Assembly (NCBI GenBank): GCA_049322755.1
Contig: JBMOQX010000033.1
Coordinates: forward strand, 32,467-96,466
Reading direction: 5' to 3'
DNA from: DATIUV01 sp049322755
Lineage (GTDB): Bacteria > Pseudomonadota > Gammaproteobacteria > Burkholderiales > UBA6910
DNA: 64,000 bases
Shown here: in pieces, positions 25,424-36,049 of the stretch
Layout of the letters: every line of letters starts with the position of its first letter
Numbering within the stretch: the stretch's first letter is position 1
The notes under the pieces: generated by a model
Databases searched by the model: none
What the model was told of the DNA's origin: nothing
What the model saw: the letters and a program-made list of their open reading frames with translations, nothing else
Made by a program: the position numbers and the translations under genes

Positions 25424-26032
25424 ATGAAGCACGAAACAATCGAGAAGAACATCGGCCTGATGATCGCGCTCATCGTGCTGGTGGTGGCGGTGGGCGGCCT
25501 GGTGGAGATCGTGCCGCTGTTCTTCCAGAAATCCACCACCCAGCCGGTGCCCGGGCTCAAGCCCTACACGGCGCTGCAGCTGGCGGGGCGCGACATCTAC
25601 CAGCGCGAAGGCTGCTACAACTGCCACTCGCAGATGATCCGTCCGTTCCGCGCCGAGGTGGAGCGCTACGGCCATTTCTCGGTGGCCGGCGAGTCGGTCT
25701 ACGACCACCCGTTCCAGTGGGGCTCCAAGCGCACCGGCCCGGATCTGGCGCGGGTCGGCGGCCGCTATTCCGACGAGTGGCACCGGGTGCATTTCATGAA
25801 CCCCCGCGACGTGGTGCCGGAGTCCAACATGCCGGCGTATCCGTGGTTCGCCAACGCCAAAGTGAATGCCGCCGCGCTGCCCGCCCACATGAAGGCGCTG
25901 CAGCGGCTCGGCGTGCCGTACACCGACGCCGAGATCGCCGCCGCCGCCAAGGAGGTGGAAGGCAAGACCGAGATGGATGCGATCATCGCCTACCTCCAGG
26001 TGCTGGGCACCTCGCTGCAGAGCGCGAGGTAA
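25424..26032 (+). CDS. ccoO: Cytochrome c oxidase cbb3-type, subunit II (mono-haem cytochrome c)
   Basis: Membrane-anchored mono-haem cytochrome c that passes electrons from CcoP to CcoN. 202 residues, one N-terminal anchor (GLMIALIVLVVAVGGLVEIV), haem motif CYNCH in REGCYNCHSQMIRPF near residue 65, and a Met ligand in PESNMPAYPWF. ATG at 25424 with GAGGAG upstream, 13 bases after ccoN. Confidence 0.97.
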   Translation: MKHETIEKNIGLMIALIVLVVAVGGLVEIVPLFFQKSTTQPVPGLKPYTALQLAGRDIYQREGCYNCHSQMIRPFRAEVERYGHFSVAGESVYDHPFQWGSKRTGPDLARVGGRYSDEWHRVHFMNPRDVVPESNMPAYPWFANAKVNAAALPAHMKALQRLGVPYTDAEIAAAAKEVEGKTEMDAIIAYLQVLGTSLQSAR

Positions 26033-26036
26033 CGCC

Positions 26037-26213
26037 ATGGACATCAACGACGCACGGGTGGTGATGACGGTGCTGGCTTTCGTCAGCTTCATGGGCATTG
26101 TCCTGTGGGCGTACAGCAGCAAGAGCAAGAAACGGTTCGACGAGGCGGCCCGGCTGCCCTTCGACGACGACGAGCGCCGCGGTCCGCACGCCGACGGCCG
26201 CGACCGGTCCTGA
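26037..26213 (+). CDS. ccoQ: cbb3 oxidase small subunit CcoQ
   Basis: 58 residues with one membrane helix (VVMTVLAFVSFMGIVLWAY) and a charged cytoplasmic tail (SKSKKRFDEAARLPFDDDE) matching CcoQ/FixQ, which stabilises the oxidase. Starts with the ATG at 26037, four bases after ccoO, and is followed by ccoP 12 bases later. Confidence 0.93.
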   Translation: MDINDARVVMTVLAFVSFMGIVLWAYSSKSKKRFDEAARLPFDDDERRGPHADGRDRS

Positions 26214-26225
26214 GGGAGAACGAGA

Positions 26226-27128
26226 ATGGCGGATTTCACGAGCAGTTTCTGGAGCTGGTACGTGGCGATCCTGACGCTGGTGTCCATCGTCGCCTGCGCC
26301 GTGTTCCTGCGGGCCCAGACCACGGCCAGGCTCAAGCAAGGGGAGAGCGTCGGCACCACCGGTCATACCTGGGACGAGGACCTGGCGGAATGGAACAACC
26401 CGCTGCCGGCCTGGTGGCGCAACCTGTTCTACATCACCATCGTTTTTTCGCTGGCGTACCTGGTGCTGTATCCCGGGCTGGGGTCGTTCCAGGGCGTGCT
26501 GGGGTGGAGCTCCAAGGGGCAGCTGGAAGCGGAGCAGCAGCGCGCGGAAGCGGCTTTCGGACCCATCTTCGACAAGTACGCGAAAATGGACGTCCCGGCG
26601 GTGGCGGCGGATTCCCAGGCGCGGGAGATGGGGCAGCGGCTGTTCCTGACCTACTGTTCCCAGTGCCACGGTTCCGACGCGCGCGGCGCCAAGGGTTTTC
26701 CCAACCTGGCCAACAACGCCTGGCAGTACGGCGGCGACCCGGAGGCGATCAGGACCAGCATCGCCGCGGGGCGCCAGGGCGTCATGCCGCCGATGATCGA
26801 CGCCATCGGCGGCGCCGAGGCCGCCAAGGCGGTGGCGAACTACGTGCGCAGCCTCTCCAACTTGCCCCACGACGCCAAGCTCGCGGAGCAGGGCAAGGAG
26901 AAGTTCGTGGTCTGCGCCGCCTGCCACGGCCCCGAGGCCAAGGGCAATCCGCAGATCGGCGCGCCCAACCTCACCGACGACGAGTGGCTCTACGGCAGCT
27001 CCGAGGCGGCGATCATCGAAGGCATCGCCAAGGGCCGCCATGGCGTGATGCCGGCATGGGGCGAGAAGCTTTCCCCGGCCAAGGTGCATCTGCTGACGGC
27101 CTACGTGTACGGGCTGTCGAAAAAATAG
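26226..27128 (+). CDS. ccoP: Cytochrome c oxidase cbb3-type, subunit III (di-haem cytochrome c)
   Basis: 300 residues: two N-terminal helices separated by a cytoplasmic loop holding GHTWDEDLAEWNNPLPAWW, typical of CcoP, then two cytochrome c domains with CSQCH near residue 145 and CAACH near 232, each followed by a methionine-ligand region (GVMPPMID, GVMPAWGE). Receives electrons from soluble cytochromes c or the bc1 complex. GAGGGAGAAC precedes the ATG. Confidence 0.97.
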   Translation: MADFTSSFWSWYVAILTLVSIVACAVFLRAQTTARLKQGESVGTTGHTWDEDLAEWNNPLPAWWRNLFYITIVFSLAYLVLYPGLGSFQGVLGWSSKGQLEAEQQRAEAAFGPIFDKYAKMDVPAVAADSQAREMGQRLFLTYCSQCHGSDARGAKGFPNLANNAWQYGGDPEAIRTSIAAGRQGVMPPMIDAIGGAEAAKAVANYVRSLSNLPHDAKLAEQGKEKFVVCAACHGPEAKGNPQIGAPNLTDDEWLYGSSEAAIIEGIAKGRHGVMPAWGEKLSPAKVHLLTAYVYGLSKK

Positions 27129-27182
27129 GCTCGGGCGGCGCGACGCGCGGCCGCGCGCGCAAGCAGCACAAGGGGAGCCAGG

Positions 27183-27221
27183 GGAGGGGAGGATCCGGCG
27201 GCAGCGGCCGGCCTCCCCTCC
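27183..27221 (+). terminator. Stem-loop after ccoP (possible terminator or processing site)
   Basis: GGAGGGGAGG (27183-27192) pairs with CCTCCCCTCC (27212-27221), 19-base loop, followed by GTTGTCTTGG. Without a real U-run it may be an attenuator or RNA-stability element separating the oxidase mRNA from ccoG. Confidence 0.5.
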
Positions 27222-27264
27222 GTTGTCTTGGGCGTCGCGCCCAAAATGGAAACGGGGTGATTCG

Positions 27265-28669
<1,405 letters not shown>

Positions 28670-28698
<29 letters not shown>

Positions 28699-29254
28699 CC
28701 CGCGCATGACGCCGCGTTCGGAGACGTCGCGGCCGTGGTACCGGGAGATCTGGGTGTGGGGCCTGATCTCCGGCCCGGCGATCGTCGTCGTGGCCGGTTT
28801 CGTCACCGCCTGGCTCGCGATCCGCAGCGACGACGGCCTGGTGGTGGACGATTACTACAAGCGCGGGCTGGCGATCCACCAGGTGCTGGAACGGGACCAG
28901 GCGGCGCTCGACCGCGGGCTCGCCGCGAAGGTGGAGCTGGCGCCGGCGGGCGGCCAGGTCGTGCTGGCGCTCTTCGCAGCCAGCGGCGCGCTGCCCGAGG
29001 CGCTCACGCTCAGCATCGTGCATCCCACGCGCGGCGGGTACGACCAGCAGGTGCGGCTTGCGCGGCTGGCCCATGGGCGCTACCAGGGCGCGATGGCGCC
29101 GATCCGCGCCGGGCGCTGGATCCTCGCGCTGGAAGGCACCGACCGCAGATGGCGCCTGACCGGGTCGGTATGGGTGCCGGAACAGGCAAGCGCGGAGCTC
29201 AAGCCCGCGCTCAAGCCCCGGTTGTCGAATAAATCCAGGGGCAAGGACAACTGA
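28670..29254 (+). CDS. ccoH: cbb3 oxidase accessory protein CcoH/FixH
   Basis: About 194 residues with one membrane helix (WVWGLISGPAIVVVAGFVTAW) and a periplasmic FixH domain including DDYYKRGLAIHQVLERDQAA, the family hallmark. Needed for late assembly of cbb3. The ATG at 28670 overlaps the ccoG 3' end by 29 bases; the internal ATGs at 28688 or 28706 are possible alternatives that keep the helix. Confidence 0.9.
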
Positions 29255-29290
29255 CCCGGCCCGATGGGCGCCACCGCAGGAGGAGACCCG

Positions 29291-29623
29291 ATGACAGAAG
29301 GCACCGGCTTAGGCCGTAGGCTCATGTGGATACTTTGGCCGGCGTTCATTGTCGGCGGGATCGCCGAGGTGATCTTCTTCACCCTGTTCGATCCCATGGA
29401 ACTGCCGTTCAGCGACACCGTGCTGGCCGGCGGCCAGCAGCTGGGGGAAAACCGCATGATGGTCTACACCATCGGGTTTTTCATTTTCTGGTTTTTTGCC
29501 GCGACCTCCAGCGCGTTCACCTGCTTCCTGCAGCGCACGTCCTCGGAGATCAACCGCTGCCCGATCAACGTGCCCGGCCAGCGGCCGGAGGGCTGTCCCA
29601 AGCGCGAACCCGACGCGGGCTGA
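29291..29623 (+). CDS. Two-helix membrane protein in the cco cluster, function unknown
   Basis: 110 residues with two predicted helices (LMWILWPAFIVGGIAEVIFFTLF and VYTIGFFIFWFFAATSSAFTCFL) and a short cysteine-containing tail (NRCPINVPGQRPEGCP). ATG at 29291 behind AGGAGAC. I do not recognise a family. Its location directly after ccoH and on the same strand suggests a role with the oxidase, possibly assembly; the three cysteines (one in the second helix end, two in the tail) are notable. Confidence 0.75.
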   Translation: MTEGTGLGRRLMWILWPAFIVGGIAEVIFFTLFDPMELPFSDTVLAGGQQLGENRMMVYTIGFFIFWFFAATSSAFTCFLQRTSSEINRCPINVPGQRPEGCPKREPDAG

Positions 29624-29702
29624 CCGGCGCCATGCTGCGCCCACGCTCCATCCCGCAGCCGTTTCCGGCCATGGCCGGCGCCCGGTCGGCCGGGGTGCCG
29701 AC

Positions 29703-32126
29703 ATGACCGTTCCGCGGCCGCTGCCGCCGGAGCGGCTCTACCGGCGCACCGATCCGGCGCTGCTGCCGTTCGAGACCACCGGCGAGCTGGAGCCCGAGCC
29801 CCCCGGCCTCGGGCAGGAGCGGGCCGCGGAGGCGCTGGCGCTGGGCGTGACGATGGCCCACGACGGCTTCAACGTGTTTGCGCTCGGCCCCGAAGGGCTG
29901 GGCAAGCACACGCTGGTGCTCGCCGCGCTTGCGCGCGTGGCCGCCGGTGCGCCGCCGCCCGACGACTGGGTCTGCGTCCATAATTTCGAGCAGGGCCATC
30001 GGCCCCGCGTGATGCGCCTGCCGGCCGGCCGCGGCACGGCGCTCAAGCACGACATGGCGCAGCTGGTGGAGGAGCTGAAGAGCGCGATTCCCGCCATCTT
30101 CGATAGCGACGAGTACCGCGCCCGCGTCGAGCAGATCGACGCCGAGTTCAGCGAGCGCCACGAGCGCGCCATCGGCGAACTCGGGGAGAGCGCCTCGGCC
30201 GAAGGCATTGCGCTGGTGCGCACGCCGGCCGGGTTCTCGTTCGCACCCACCAGGGATGGCGAGGTGCTGGGCAGCGACGAGTTCAGCAAGCTGCCCGAGG
30301 AGGAGCAGCAGCGGATGGTGGCGAAGGTGCGGGACCTGGAGAGCCGGCTGGAGAAGGTGGTACGCCAGTTTCCGCGCTGGCGGCGCGAGCGGCGGGACCG
30401 CGTCAAGGCCCTCAACGAGGAGTTCATACAGACCGTTGTCGGCCACCCCATCGACGAGCTCAAGGAGCGCCACGCCGACTTCCCCGGCGTGCTGGGCTAT
30501 CTCGACGCGGTCCGGCGCCACGTCACGGAGAACGCGCAGGCCTTCAGCGGCGCGCCGGAGCGCCCGGCCGGCGCCCTGGTGATCGGCGCGCCCGACAGCG
30601 ACGCGGTGGTGCGCTTCTACCAGATCAACGTGCTGGTGGACGCCCGGGACGCCGCGGGTGCGCCGGTGGTGATGGAGGACCATCCCACGTTCCCCAATCT
30701 GCTGGGGCGCATCGAGTACACCGCCCAGTTCGGCGCGCTGGTCACCGACTACACGCTGATCCGCGCGGGCGCCGTGCAGCGCGCCAACGGCGGTTACCTG
30801 CTGCTGGACGCGTGGAAGCTGCTGACCCAGCCCTATGCCTGGGAGGGCCTCAAGCGCGCGCTGAAGTCGCGCGAAGGCCGCATCGAATCGCTCGGGCAGG
30901 CGCTGGGGCTGATCAGCACGGTCTCGCTGGAGCCGGAGCCGATTCCCCTGAATCTGAAGGTGGTGCTGTTCGGCGCGCGCCGCCTTTACTACCTGCTGCA
31001 CTTCTACGATCCCGAGTTCCGGGAGCTGTTCAAGGTGGCGGCGGATTTCGAGGACGACATCCGGCGCGACGGCCACGAACTGGGCTTCGCCCGGATGCTG
31101 GCCGGCCTGGCCCGCGAGCACGGCACACGGCCGCTGGCGCGGGACGGCGTCGCGCGGGTCATGGAACACGCGGCGCGGCTCGCGGGAGACGCCGAGCGGC
31201 TGTCCACCCACATGCAGAGCCTGGCCGACCTGGTGCGCGAGGCGGACCACCAGGCCGTCGCGCGCCAGGCTGGCGTCATCGGCGCGCGGGACGTGGAGGC
31301 CGCCGCGACGGGCCGGCTGCGGCGCGCAGATCGCGCGTACCGCCGATTCCAGGATGCGGTCGAGGAGGGCACGCTGCTGGTTTCCACGGACGGCGAGGCG
31401 GCGGGCCAGGTGAACGGCCTGTCGGTTTTCGAGCTGGGCGGATTCGCGTTTGGCCTGCCGACGCGCATCACGGCGACGACGCGCTTCGGCGACGAGGGGG
31501 TCATCGACATCCAGCGCGAGGCCGAGCTGGGCGGGGCCATCCACTCCAAGGGCGTGATGATTCTGGCGTCGTTCTTCGCGGCGCGCTATTCCGGCCGCCG
31601 GCCGCTTTCGCTGGCGGCGAGCCTGGCGTTCGAGCAGACCTACGGCGTGGTGGAGGGCGACAGCGCCTCCCTCGCGGAGCTGTGCGCGCTGCTCTCGTCC
31701 CTGGCGGGGGTTCCGGCGCGCCAGGCGCTGGCGGTGACCGGCTCGGTCAACCAGCTCGGCGCGGTGCAGGCGATCGGCGCGGTGAACGAGAAGATCGAGG
31801 GCTTCTTCGACGTCTGCCGGCGGCGCGGCCTCACCGGCCGCCAGGGCGTTCTGGTGCCGGCGGCCAACGTGCGCCACCTGATGTTGCGCCAGGACGTGGT
31901 GGCGGCATGCCGCGACGGGCGCTTCGCGATCTACCCGGTCGCCACGGTGGACGAAGGGATGGAACTGCTGACCGGCGTGCCGGCCGGGACGGCGGATGCG
32001 GGCGGCAACTTTCCGCGCGGCAGCGTGAACGCCCGCGTGGTGGAGCGGCTCGCCGAGCTGACCGAGACCCGGCGCCAGCTGCTGCAGCCGCGCCTGCGCC
32101 GTCGCGGGCCGCCGGAATCGGGATGA
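29703..32126 (+). CDS. Lon-like ATP-dependent protease (AAA, LonB/YcbZ type)
   Basis: 807-residue protein: nucleotide-binding GPEGLGKHT near residue 60, a long coiled-coil insertion (about residues 130-240), a second part of the AAA module with NGGYLLLDAWKLL, and a C-terminal Lon protease domain. The catalytic dyad is Ser654 in GDSAS and Lys697 in NEKIEGFF, spaced by 43 residues exactly as in E. coli Lon. It lacks the Lon N-terminal substrate domain, so it belongs to the YcbZ/LonC-like group. The stop overlaps the next gene by four bases (ATGA). Confidence 0.88.
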   Translation: MTVPRPLPPERLYRRTDPALLPFETTGELEPEPPGLGQERAAEALALGVTMAHDGFNVFALGPEGLGKHTLVLAALARVAAGAPPPDDWVCVHNFEQGHRPRVMRLPAGRGTALKHDMAQLVEELKSAIPAIFDSDEYRARVEQIDAEFSERHERAIGELGESASAEGIALVRTPAGFSFAPTRDGEVLGSDEFSKLPEEEQQRMVAKVRDLESRLEKVVRQFPRWRRERRDRVKALNEEFIQTVVGHPIDELKERHADFPGVLGYLDAVRRHVTENAQAFSGAPERPAGALVIGAPDSDAVVRFYQINVLVDARDAAGAPVVMEDHPTFPNLLGRIEYTAQFGALVTDYTLIRAGAVQRANGGYLLLDAWKLLTQPYAWEGLKRALKSREGRIESLGQALGLISTVSLEPEPIPLNLKVVLFGARRLYYLLHFYDPEFRELFKVAADFEDDIRRDGHELGFARMLAGLAREHGTRPLARDGVARVMEHAARLAGDAERLSTHMQSLADLVREADHQAVARQAGVIGARDVEAAATGRLRRADRAYRRFQDAVEEGTLLVSTDGEAAGQVNGLSVFELGGFAFGLPTRITATTRFGDEGVIDIQREAELGGAIHSKGVMILASFFAARYSGRRPLSLAASLAFEQTYGVVEGDSASLAELCALLSSLAGVPARQALAVTGSVNQLGAVQAIGAVNEKIEGFFDVCRRRGLTGRQGVLVPAANVRHLMLRQDVVAACRDGRFAIYPVATVDEGMELLTGVPAGTADAGGNFPRGSVNARVVERLAELTETRRQLLQPRLRRRGPPESG

Positions 32127-32914
32127 GCGCGGTGCGGATCCGGCGCCGCGTTCTGGTGGTGCCGGATGCGAGCCCGTTCGGGCTGGCGGCGGTGGAGCGC
32201 GCGGTCGAGCTGGCGCAGCGCATCGATGCCGAGCTCTCCGCCCTGTTCCTGGAAGATGCCGATCTGTTCCGTCTGGCGGCGCTCCCGTTCGCGGCCGAGA
32301 CGGGGATCGTTTCCGGCCGGCGCCGCCCGCTGGAACCGGCCCTGCTGGAGGCGCACGCGCGGCGTGAGGCCCGGCGCATCCAGCAGGCGCTGGCGGAAAG
32401 CGCGGGGCGCCGCGGCCTGGCGTGGTCGTTCCGGGTTCAGCGCGGCAGCTTGGCGCGCGACGCGCTGCTGATCGCATCCGGCGCCGAGGCAGTGTTCTTC
32501 GGCGTCGTGGTGGTTGCGGCGGTGGTTCCGCCGCGCCGCACCGCCGCTGCGGGACGATGGGTGCTGATCACGGCCGCCGAGGGGAACGCGCTGCAACGCG
32601 CCGTGGACCGGGTGCTGGCGATGGCCGACGGCGCATGCCGCGAGTTGCTGGTGCTGTTGCCGGGCGCGTCGCCCGCCGCGATCGCGACTCAGCTGCCGTG
32701 GACGCTGCCGCCGGGCGCGCCCGCGGTAACGCTGCGTGCGGCGCCGCCAGACCTGGGCGACGTGCTGGCGCAGGCGCGCCGCGCGGGTGGCGAATTGCTG
32801 ATATTGACCGGGGCGGCGCCCGGACTGACTCCGGAACAGACGCTGGGCCGCGTGCTGGGAAGGACCGCCTGCCCGGTGCTGTGGGCCCCGGAGCCCTCAG
32901 CCGAGGTGGGGTGA
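32123..32914 (+). CDS. Universal-stress-protein-like protein, paired with Lon-like protease
   Basis: 263 residues. The N-terminal half (RRRVLVVPDASPFGLAAVERAVELAQ followed by AELSALFLEDADLFRLAALPF) resembles a UspA alpha/beta domain; the second half keeps a Usp-like beta-alpha pattern but the ATP-binding G-2x-G-9x-G motif is not obvious. Translationally coupled to the Lon-like gene. The 3' end overlaps the convergent fnr gene by 18 bases. Confidence 0.65.
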   Translation: MSAVRIRRRVLVVPDASPFGLAAVERAVELAQRIDAELSALFLEDADLFRLAALPFAAETGIVSGRRRPLEPALLEAHARREARRIQQALAESAGRRGLAWSFRVQRGSLARDALLIASGAEAVFFGVVVVAAVVPPRRTAAAGRWVLITAAEGNALQRAVDRVLAMADGACRELLVLLPGASPAAIATQLPWTLPPGAPAVTLRAAPPDLGDVLAQARRAGGELLILTGAAPGLTPEQTLGRVLGRTACPVLWAPEPSAEVG

Positions 32915-33676
32915 TCCCAGGATCGTGGGGCCGATGATCCGGTTGAGCCCGTCGGGGTCCACGATCTTGAGGGCCTTGTTGTGCACCTCGATCAGGCCGT
33001 CGTCGTTGAACTTCGAGAAAATGCGGCTCACCGTCTCCAGCTTCAGGCCCAGATAGCTGCCGATCTCCTCCCGCGTCATGCGCAGGTGAAAGGCAGCGGG
33101 CGAATAGCCGCGCGCCGAGAAGCGTTGGGAGAGATTCACCAGGAACGCGGCCAGGCGCTCCTCCGCCCGCATGCTGCCGAGCAGCAGCATGACGCCCTGG
33201 TCGCGTACGATCTCGCGGCTCATCATCTTGTGGAAATGGTGCTGCAGCGAGGGGATCTGCCGGGACAGCCCCTCCAGGTCCTGGAACGGGACCTCGCAGA
33301 TCTCGCTGTCCTCCAGCGCCACCGCGCTGCACGTGTGGCTGTCGGTGCTGATGGCGTCCAGCCCCATGAGCTCGCCCATCATGTGGAAGCCGGTCACCTG
33401 CTCGCGGCCGTCTTCGGCCAGCATGTAGGTCTTGAAAAACCCCGTGCGCACGGCGTAGAGCGAGCGGAAGTCGGTGCCGGAACGGTAGATGTGGTCACCG
33501 CGGCGGACCCGCTTCTTCTGCTGGATCACGCTCTCCAGTTGCTCCACCTCCTCGTTGGAGAGCCCGATCGGCAGGCACAACTCCTGGAGATTGCAGGAAC
33601 TGCACGCGTTCTTGATCTGCGCAATGCTGATGACGCGGCGCGTCAGCGGCTCGGATCCCATGTCGTCCCTTGGCAT
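32897..33676 (-). CDS. fnr: FNR-type oxygen-responsive transcription regulator
   Basis: CRP/FNR-family regulator with the oxygen-labile [4Fe-4S] ligands C25, C28 and C34 (ACSSCNLQELC) and C116 (DSHTCSAV). 259 residues; a cyclic-nucleotide-binding beta-roll, a dimerisation helix, and a C-terminal helix-turn-helix TREEIGSYLGLKLETVSRIF with the E..SR residues that read TTGAT half-sites. ATG at 33676 gives a 24-residue N-terminal lead before the cluster. An FNR box lies in its divergent upstream region, shared with hemN, so autoregulation is likely. Confidence 0.96.
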   Translation of the reverse strand: MPRDDMGSEPLTRRVISIAQIKNACSSCNLQELCLPIGLSNEEVEQLESVIQQKKRVRRGDHIYRSGTDFRSLYAVRTGFFKTYMLAEDGREQVTGFHMMGELMGLDAISTDSHTCSAVALEDSEICEVPFQDLEGLSRQIPSLQHHFHKMMSREIVRDQGVMLLLGSMRAEERLAAFLVNLSQRFSARGYSPAAFHLRMTREEIGSYLGLKLETVSRIFSKFNDDGLIEVHNKALKIVDPDGLNRIIGPTILGSPHLG

Positions 33677-33772
33677 TACCCGGCTGCGCCCGAAAAAAAG
33701 CTTTTTATGATAGGGAGTTGGGTCACTGCGGGCGTTGGTGGAAAAGCAGTGTTCCCTAATATGGCACAAGCG

Positions 33773-33786
33773 TTGATCCAGATCAA
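33773..33786. promoter_or_regulatory. FNR box between fnr and hemN
   Basis: Perfect TTGAT-CCAG-ATCAA, 76 bases before the hemN ATG and 97 before the fnr ATG. Can serve both divergent promoters; -10 elements here are not clear. Confidence 0.8.
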
Positions 33787-33861
33787 ATCGACGACCTTGC
33801 CCTGTGGCACAGTGGCGGCATCATCCGTGTGCGAGCTTGCGCCATCGCTGTGACTGCCGAC

Positions 33862-35283
33862 ATGAGCGTCATCTACATGCCGAATCTGCAACGGGACGCC
33901 TCCCTGCCGGTGGAATTCGACCCCGACCTGATCCGGCGCTACGACGTCTCCGGACCGCGCTATACCTCCTATCCGACCGCGGACCGCTTCGTCGAAGCCT
34001 ACGACGAGGGCGTCTATCGGGCGTGGACGGCCAAGCGCAACATCGGCGGCATCCGCCGCCCGCTGTCGATCTATGTCCACATTCCGTTCTGCAACACGGT
34101 GTGTTTCTATTGCGCCTGCAACAAGATCGTCACCAAGGACAAGACCAGGGCGGTGGACTACCTGCGCCACCTGCACCGGGAGCTGGACCTGCAGGCGCGC
34201 CTGTTCACCGACGACAACGAGGTGCGCCAGATCCATCTCGGCGGCGGCACGCCGACGTTCCTGGCGGATGAGCAGCTGGCCGACCTGTTCGCCGCCATCC
34301 GGGAGCGCTTCGACGTGCGCGCAGATGGCGAGTACTCCATCGAAGTGGATCCGCGCAAGGTCAGCGCGGAGACGGTCGCGGCGCTGGGCCGCATGGGGTT
34401 CAACCGCATGAGCCTCGGCGTCCAGGACCTGGACCCGGCAGTGCAGCTGGCGGTGAACCGCATCCAGACCGAGGAGGAAACGATGTCGGTGATCACCGCC
34501 GCGCGGGCCAACGGCTTCCGCTCGGTGAGCATCGACCTCATCTACGGGCTGCCGAAGCAGACCGTGGCCAGCTTCGACGACACGCTCGCGCGCATCATCG
34601 GCGCGGGGCCGGACCGGGTGTCGATCTACAACTACGCCCACCTGCCGCACCTGTTCAAGCCGCAGCGGCGCATCCACACCCACGAGCTGCCGGCGCCGGA
34701 CGTGAAGCTCCAGATCCTGAAGCTCGCCATCGACCGGCTTACCGCGGCGGGCTACGTCTACATCGGCATGGACCACTTCGCCAAGCCTCACGACGAGCTG
34801 GCGGTGGCCCAGCGCCAGGGCCGCCTGCACCGCAATTTCCAGGGTTATTCCACCCACGCCGACTGCGACCTGGTGGCGCTGGGGGTATCGGCCATCGGCA
34901 AGATCGGTCCCACCTACAGCCAGAACTACCGCGGCCTAGACGACTATTACGATGCGCTCGGCAACGATCAGTTGCCGATCATGCGCGGGCTGGAGCTGAC
35001 CGCCGACGATCTGCTGCGGCGCGCGGTGATCCAGGGTCTGGTGTGCCATTTCGAGCTCTCGTTCGAACCCATCGAAAGCCAGTACCTGGTGGATTTCAAC
35101 CGCTACTTCGCCACCGAGCTGGCGGAGCTGAAGGCGATGGAGGCCGACGGCCTGGTGCAGGTGAAGCCCGACTGGATCGGCGTCACCCCCCGCGGCCGGC
35201 TGCTGATCCGCAACGTCTGCATGACGTTCGACCGCTACCTCCGCGCCGACCGCGAGCGCGCGCGCTACTCGAAAGTCATCTGA
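33862..35283 (+). CDS. hemN: Oxygen-independent coproporphyrinogen III dehydrogenase
   Basis: Radical-SAM enzyme making protoporphyrinogen IX without oxygen, needed for haem when oxygen is scarce. 473 residues. Cluster-binding C77, C81 and C84 in IPFCNTVCFYCACNK, preceded by GPRYTSYPTADRF near residue 31; glycine-rich GGGTPTF near 124 for SAM, and the C-terminal HemN domain (GLVCHFELSFEPIE). ATG at 33862 chosen from context; upstream in-frame TTG is possible. FNR box upstream fits its anaerobic role. Confidence 0.96.
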   Translation: MSVIYMPNLQRDASLPVEFDPDLIRRYDVSGPRYTSYPTADRFVEAYDEGVYRAWTAKRNIGGIRRPLSIYVHIPFCNTVCFYCACNKIVTKDKTRAVDYLRHLHRELDLQARLFTDDNEVRQIHLGGGTPTFLADEQLADLFAAIRERFDVRADGEYSIEVDPRKVSAETVAALGRMGFNRMSLGVQDLDPAVQLAVNRIQTEEETMSVITAARANGFRSVSIDLIYGLPKQTVASFDDTLARIIGAGPDRVSIYNYAHLPHLFKPQRRIHTHELPAPDVKLQILKLAIDRLTAAGYVYIGMDHFAKPHDELAVAQRQGRLHRNFQGYSTHADCDLVALGVSAIGKIGPTYSQNYRGLDDYYDALGNDQLPIMRGLELTADDLLRRAVIQGLVCHFELSFEPIESQYLVDFNRYFATELAELKAMEADGLVQVKPDWIGVTPRGRLLIRNVCMTFDRYLRADRERARYSKVI

Positions 35284-35335
35284 GGCCCGCCGGCGCGCCG
35301 CGCAGCAGCGGAGGGCGCGCTAGAATCGCTTCACC

Positions 35336-36037
35336 GTGATCACCGCCGGCTACCTTTCCCTGTTTTTCGTCGGCCTGCTGGGCGGCACCCATTGCGTGGG
35401 CATGTGCGGCGGCATTGTCGGCGCGCTGTCGCTGAACACCGCCGGCGCCGCGCCGCGGATCGCCTACCAGCTGGCGTACAACGGCGGAAGGATCGCGTCC
35501 TACACCGTGCTCGGCGCGCTGGCGGGGGCGGTGGGCGCCGGCGGGCTGCTGGCGGGCGGGGTGCTGCCGGTACAGCAGGTCCTGTTCGTGGTGGCGAACC
35601 TGATGCTGATCGCCCTCGGCCTCTCCATGGCCGGCTGGTGGCAGGGCGTGGCGGTGCTGGAGCGCGGCGGCCGCGCGCTCTGGACGCGGATGCAGCCGCT
35701 CGCCGCGCGCGTGCTGCCGGTGCGCACGCTGCCCGGCGCCTTCGTCGCGGGCACCGTCTGGGGCTGGCTCCCCTGCGGGCTGGTGTACTCGGTGCTGTTC
35801 ACCGCGCTGATGAGCGGCGATGCGCTCACCGGCGCGCTGATCATGCTGGCCTTCGGGCTCGGCACGCTGCCGAATCTGGTGGCGATGGGATGGTTCGCCT
35901 CGGGGCTGCGCGGCTTTCTGCAGCAGCCCTGGGTGCGGATCGCGGCGGCGCTGCTGGTGATCGGCTTCGGCGCGATCGGACTGCTGCGCCTGTCGTCGAT
36001 CCCGCTCGGGATCGGCGGGTTCTGCGCGACGCCGTAG
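35336..36037 (+). CDS. SafE/TauE-like integral membrane protein (cytochrome/copper-related)
   Basis: 233 residues with about six helices of the sulfite-exporter TauE/SafE family, COG2836 type, often found with cbb3 and copper genes. C20 and C24 in GGTHCVGMCGG and a Cys in GWLPCGLVYS resemble CcdA-type thiol or metal positions, suggesting electron or Cu transfer for oxidase biogenesis, not sulfite export. Starts with GTG at 35336, 52 bases after hemN. Confidence 0.8.
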   Translation: MITAGYLSLFFVGLLGGTHCVGMCGGIVGALSLNTAGAAPRIAYQLAYNGGRIASYTVLGALAGAVGAGGLLAGGVLPVQQVLFVVANLMLIALGLSMAGWWQGVAVLERGGRALWTRMQPLAARVLPVRTLPGAFVAGTVWGWLPCGLVYSVLFTALMSGDALTGALIMLAFGLGTLPNLVAMGWFASGLRGFLQQPWVRIAAALLVIGFGAIGLLRLSSIPLGIGGFCATP

Positions 36038-36049
36038 CGGCGGCCGCCT

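Noticed and set aside
29565..32477. A 970-codon minus-strand frame opposite the Lon-like gene
   Set aside because: Shadow of the Lon-like gene; the catalytic Ser654/Lys697 spacing confirms the sense strand.
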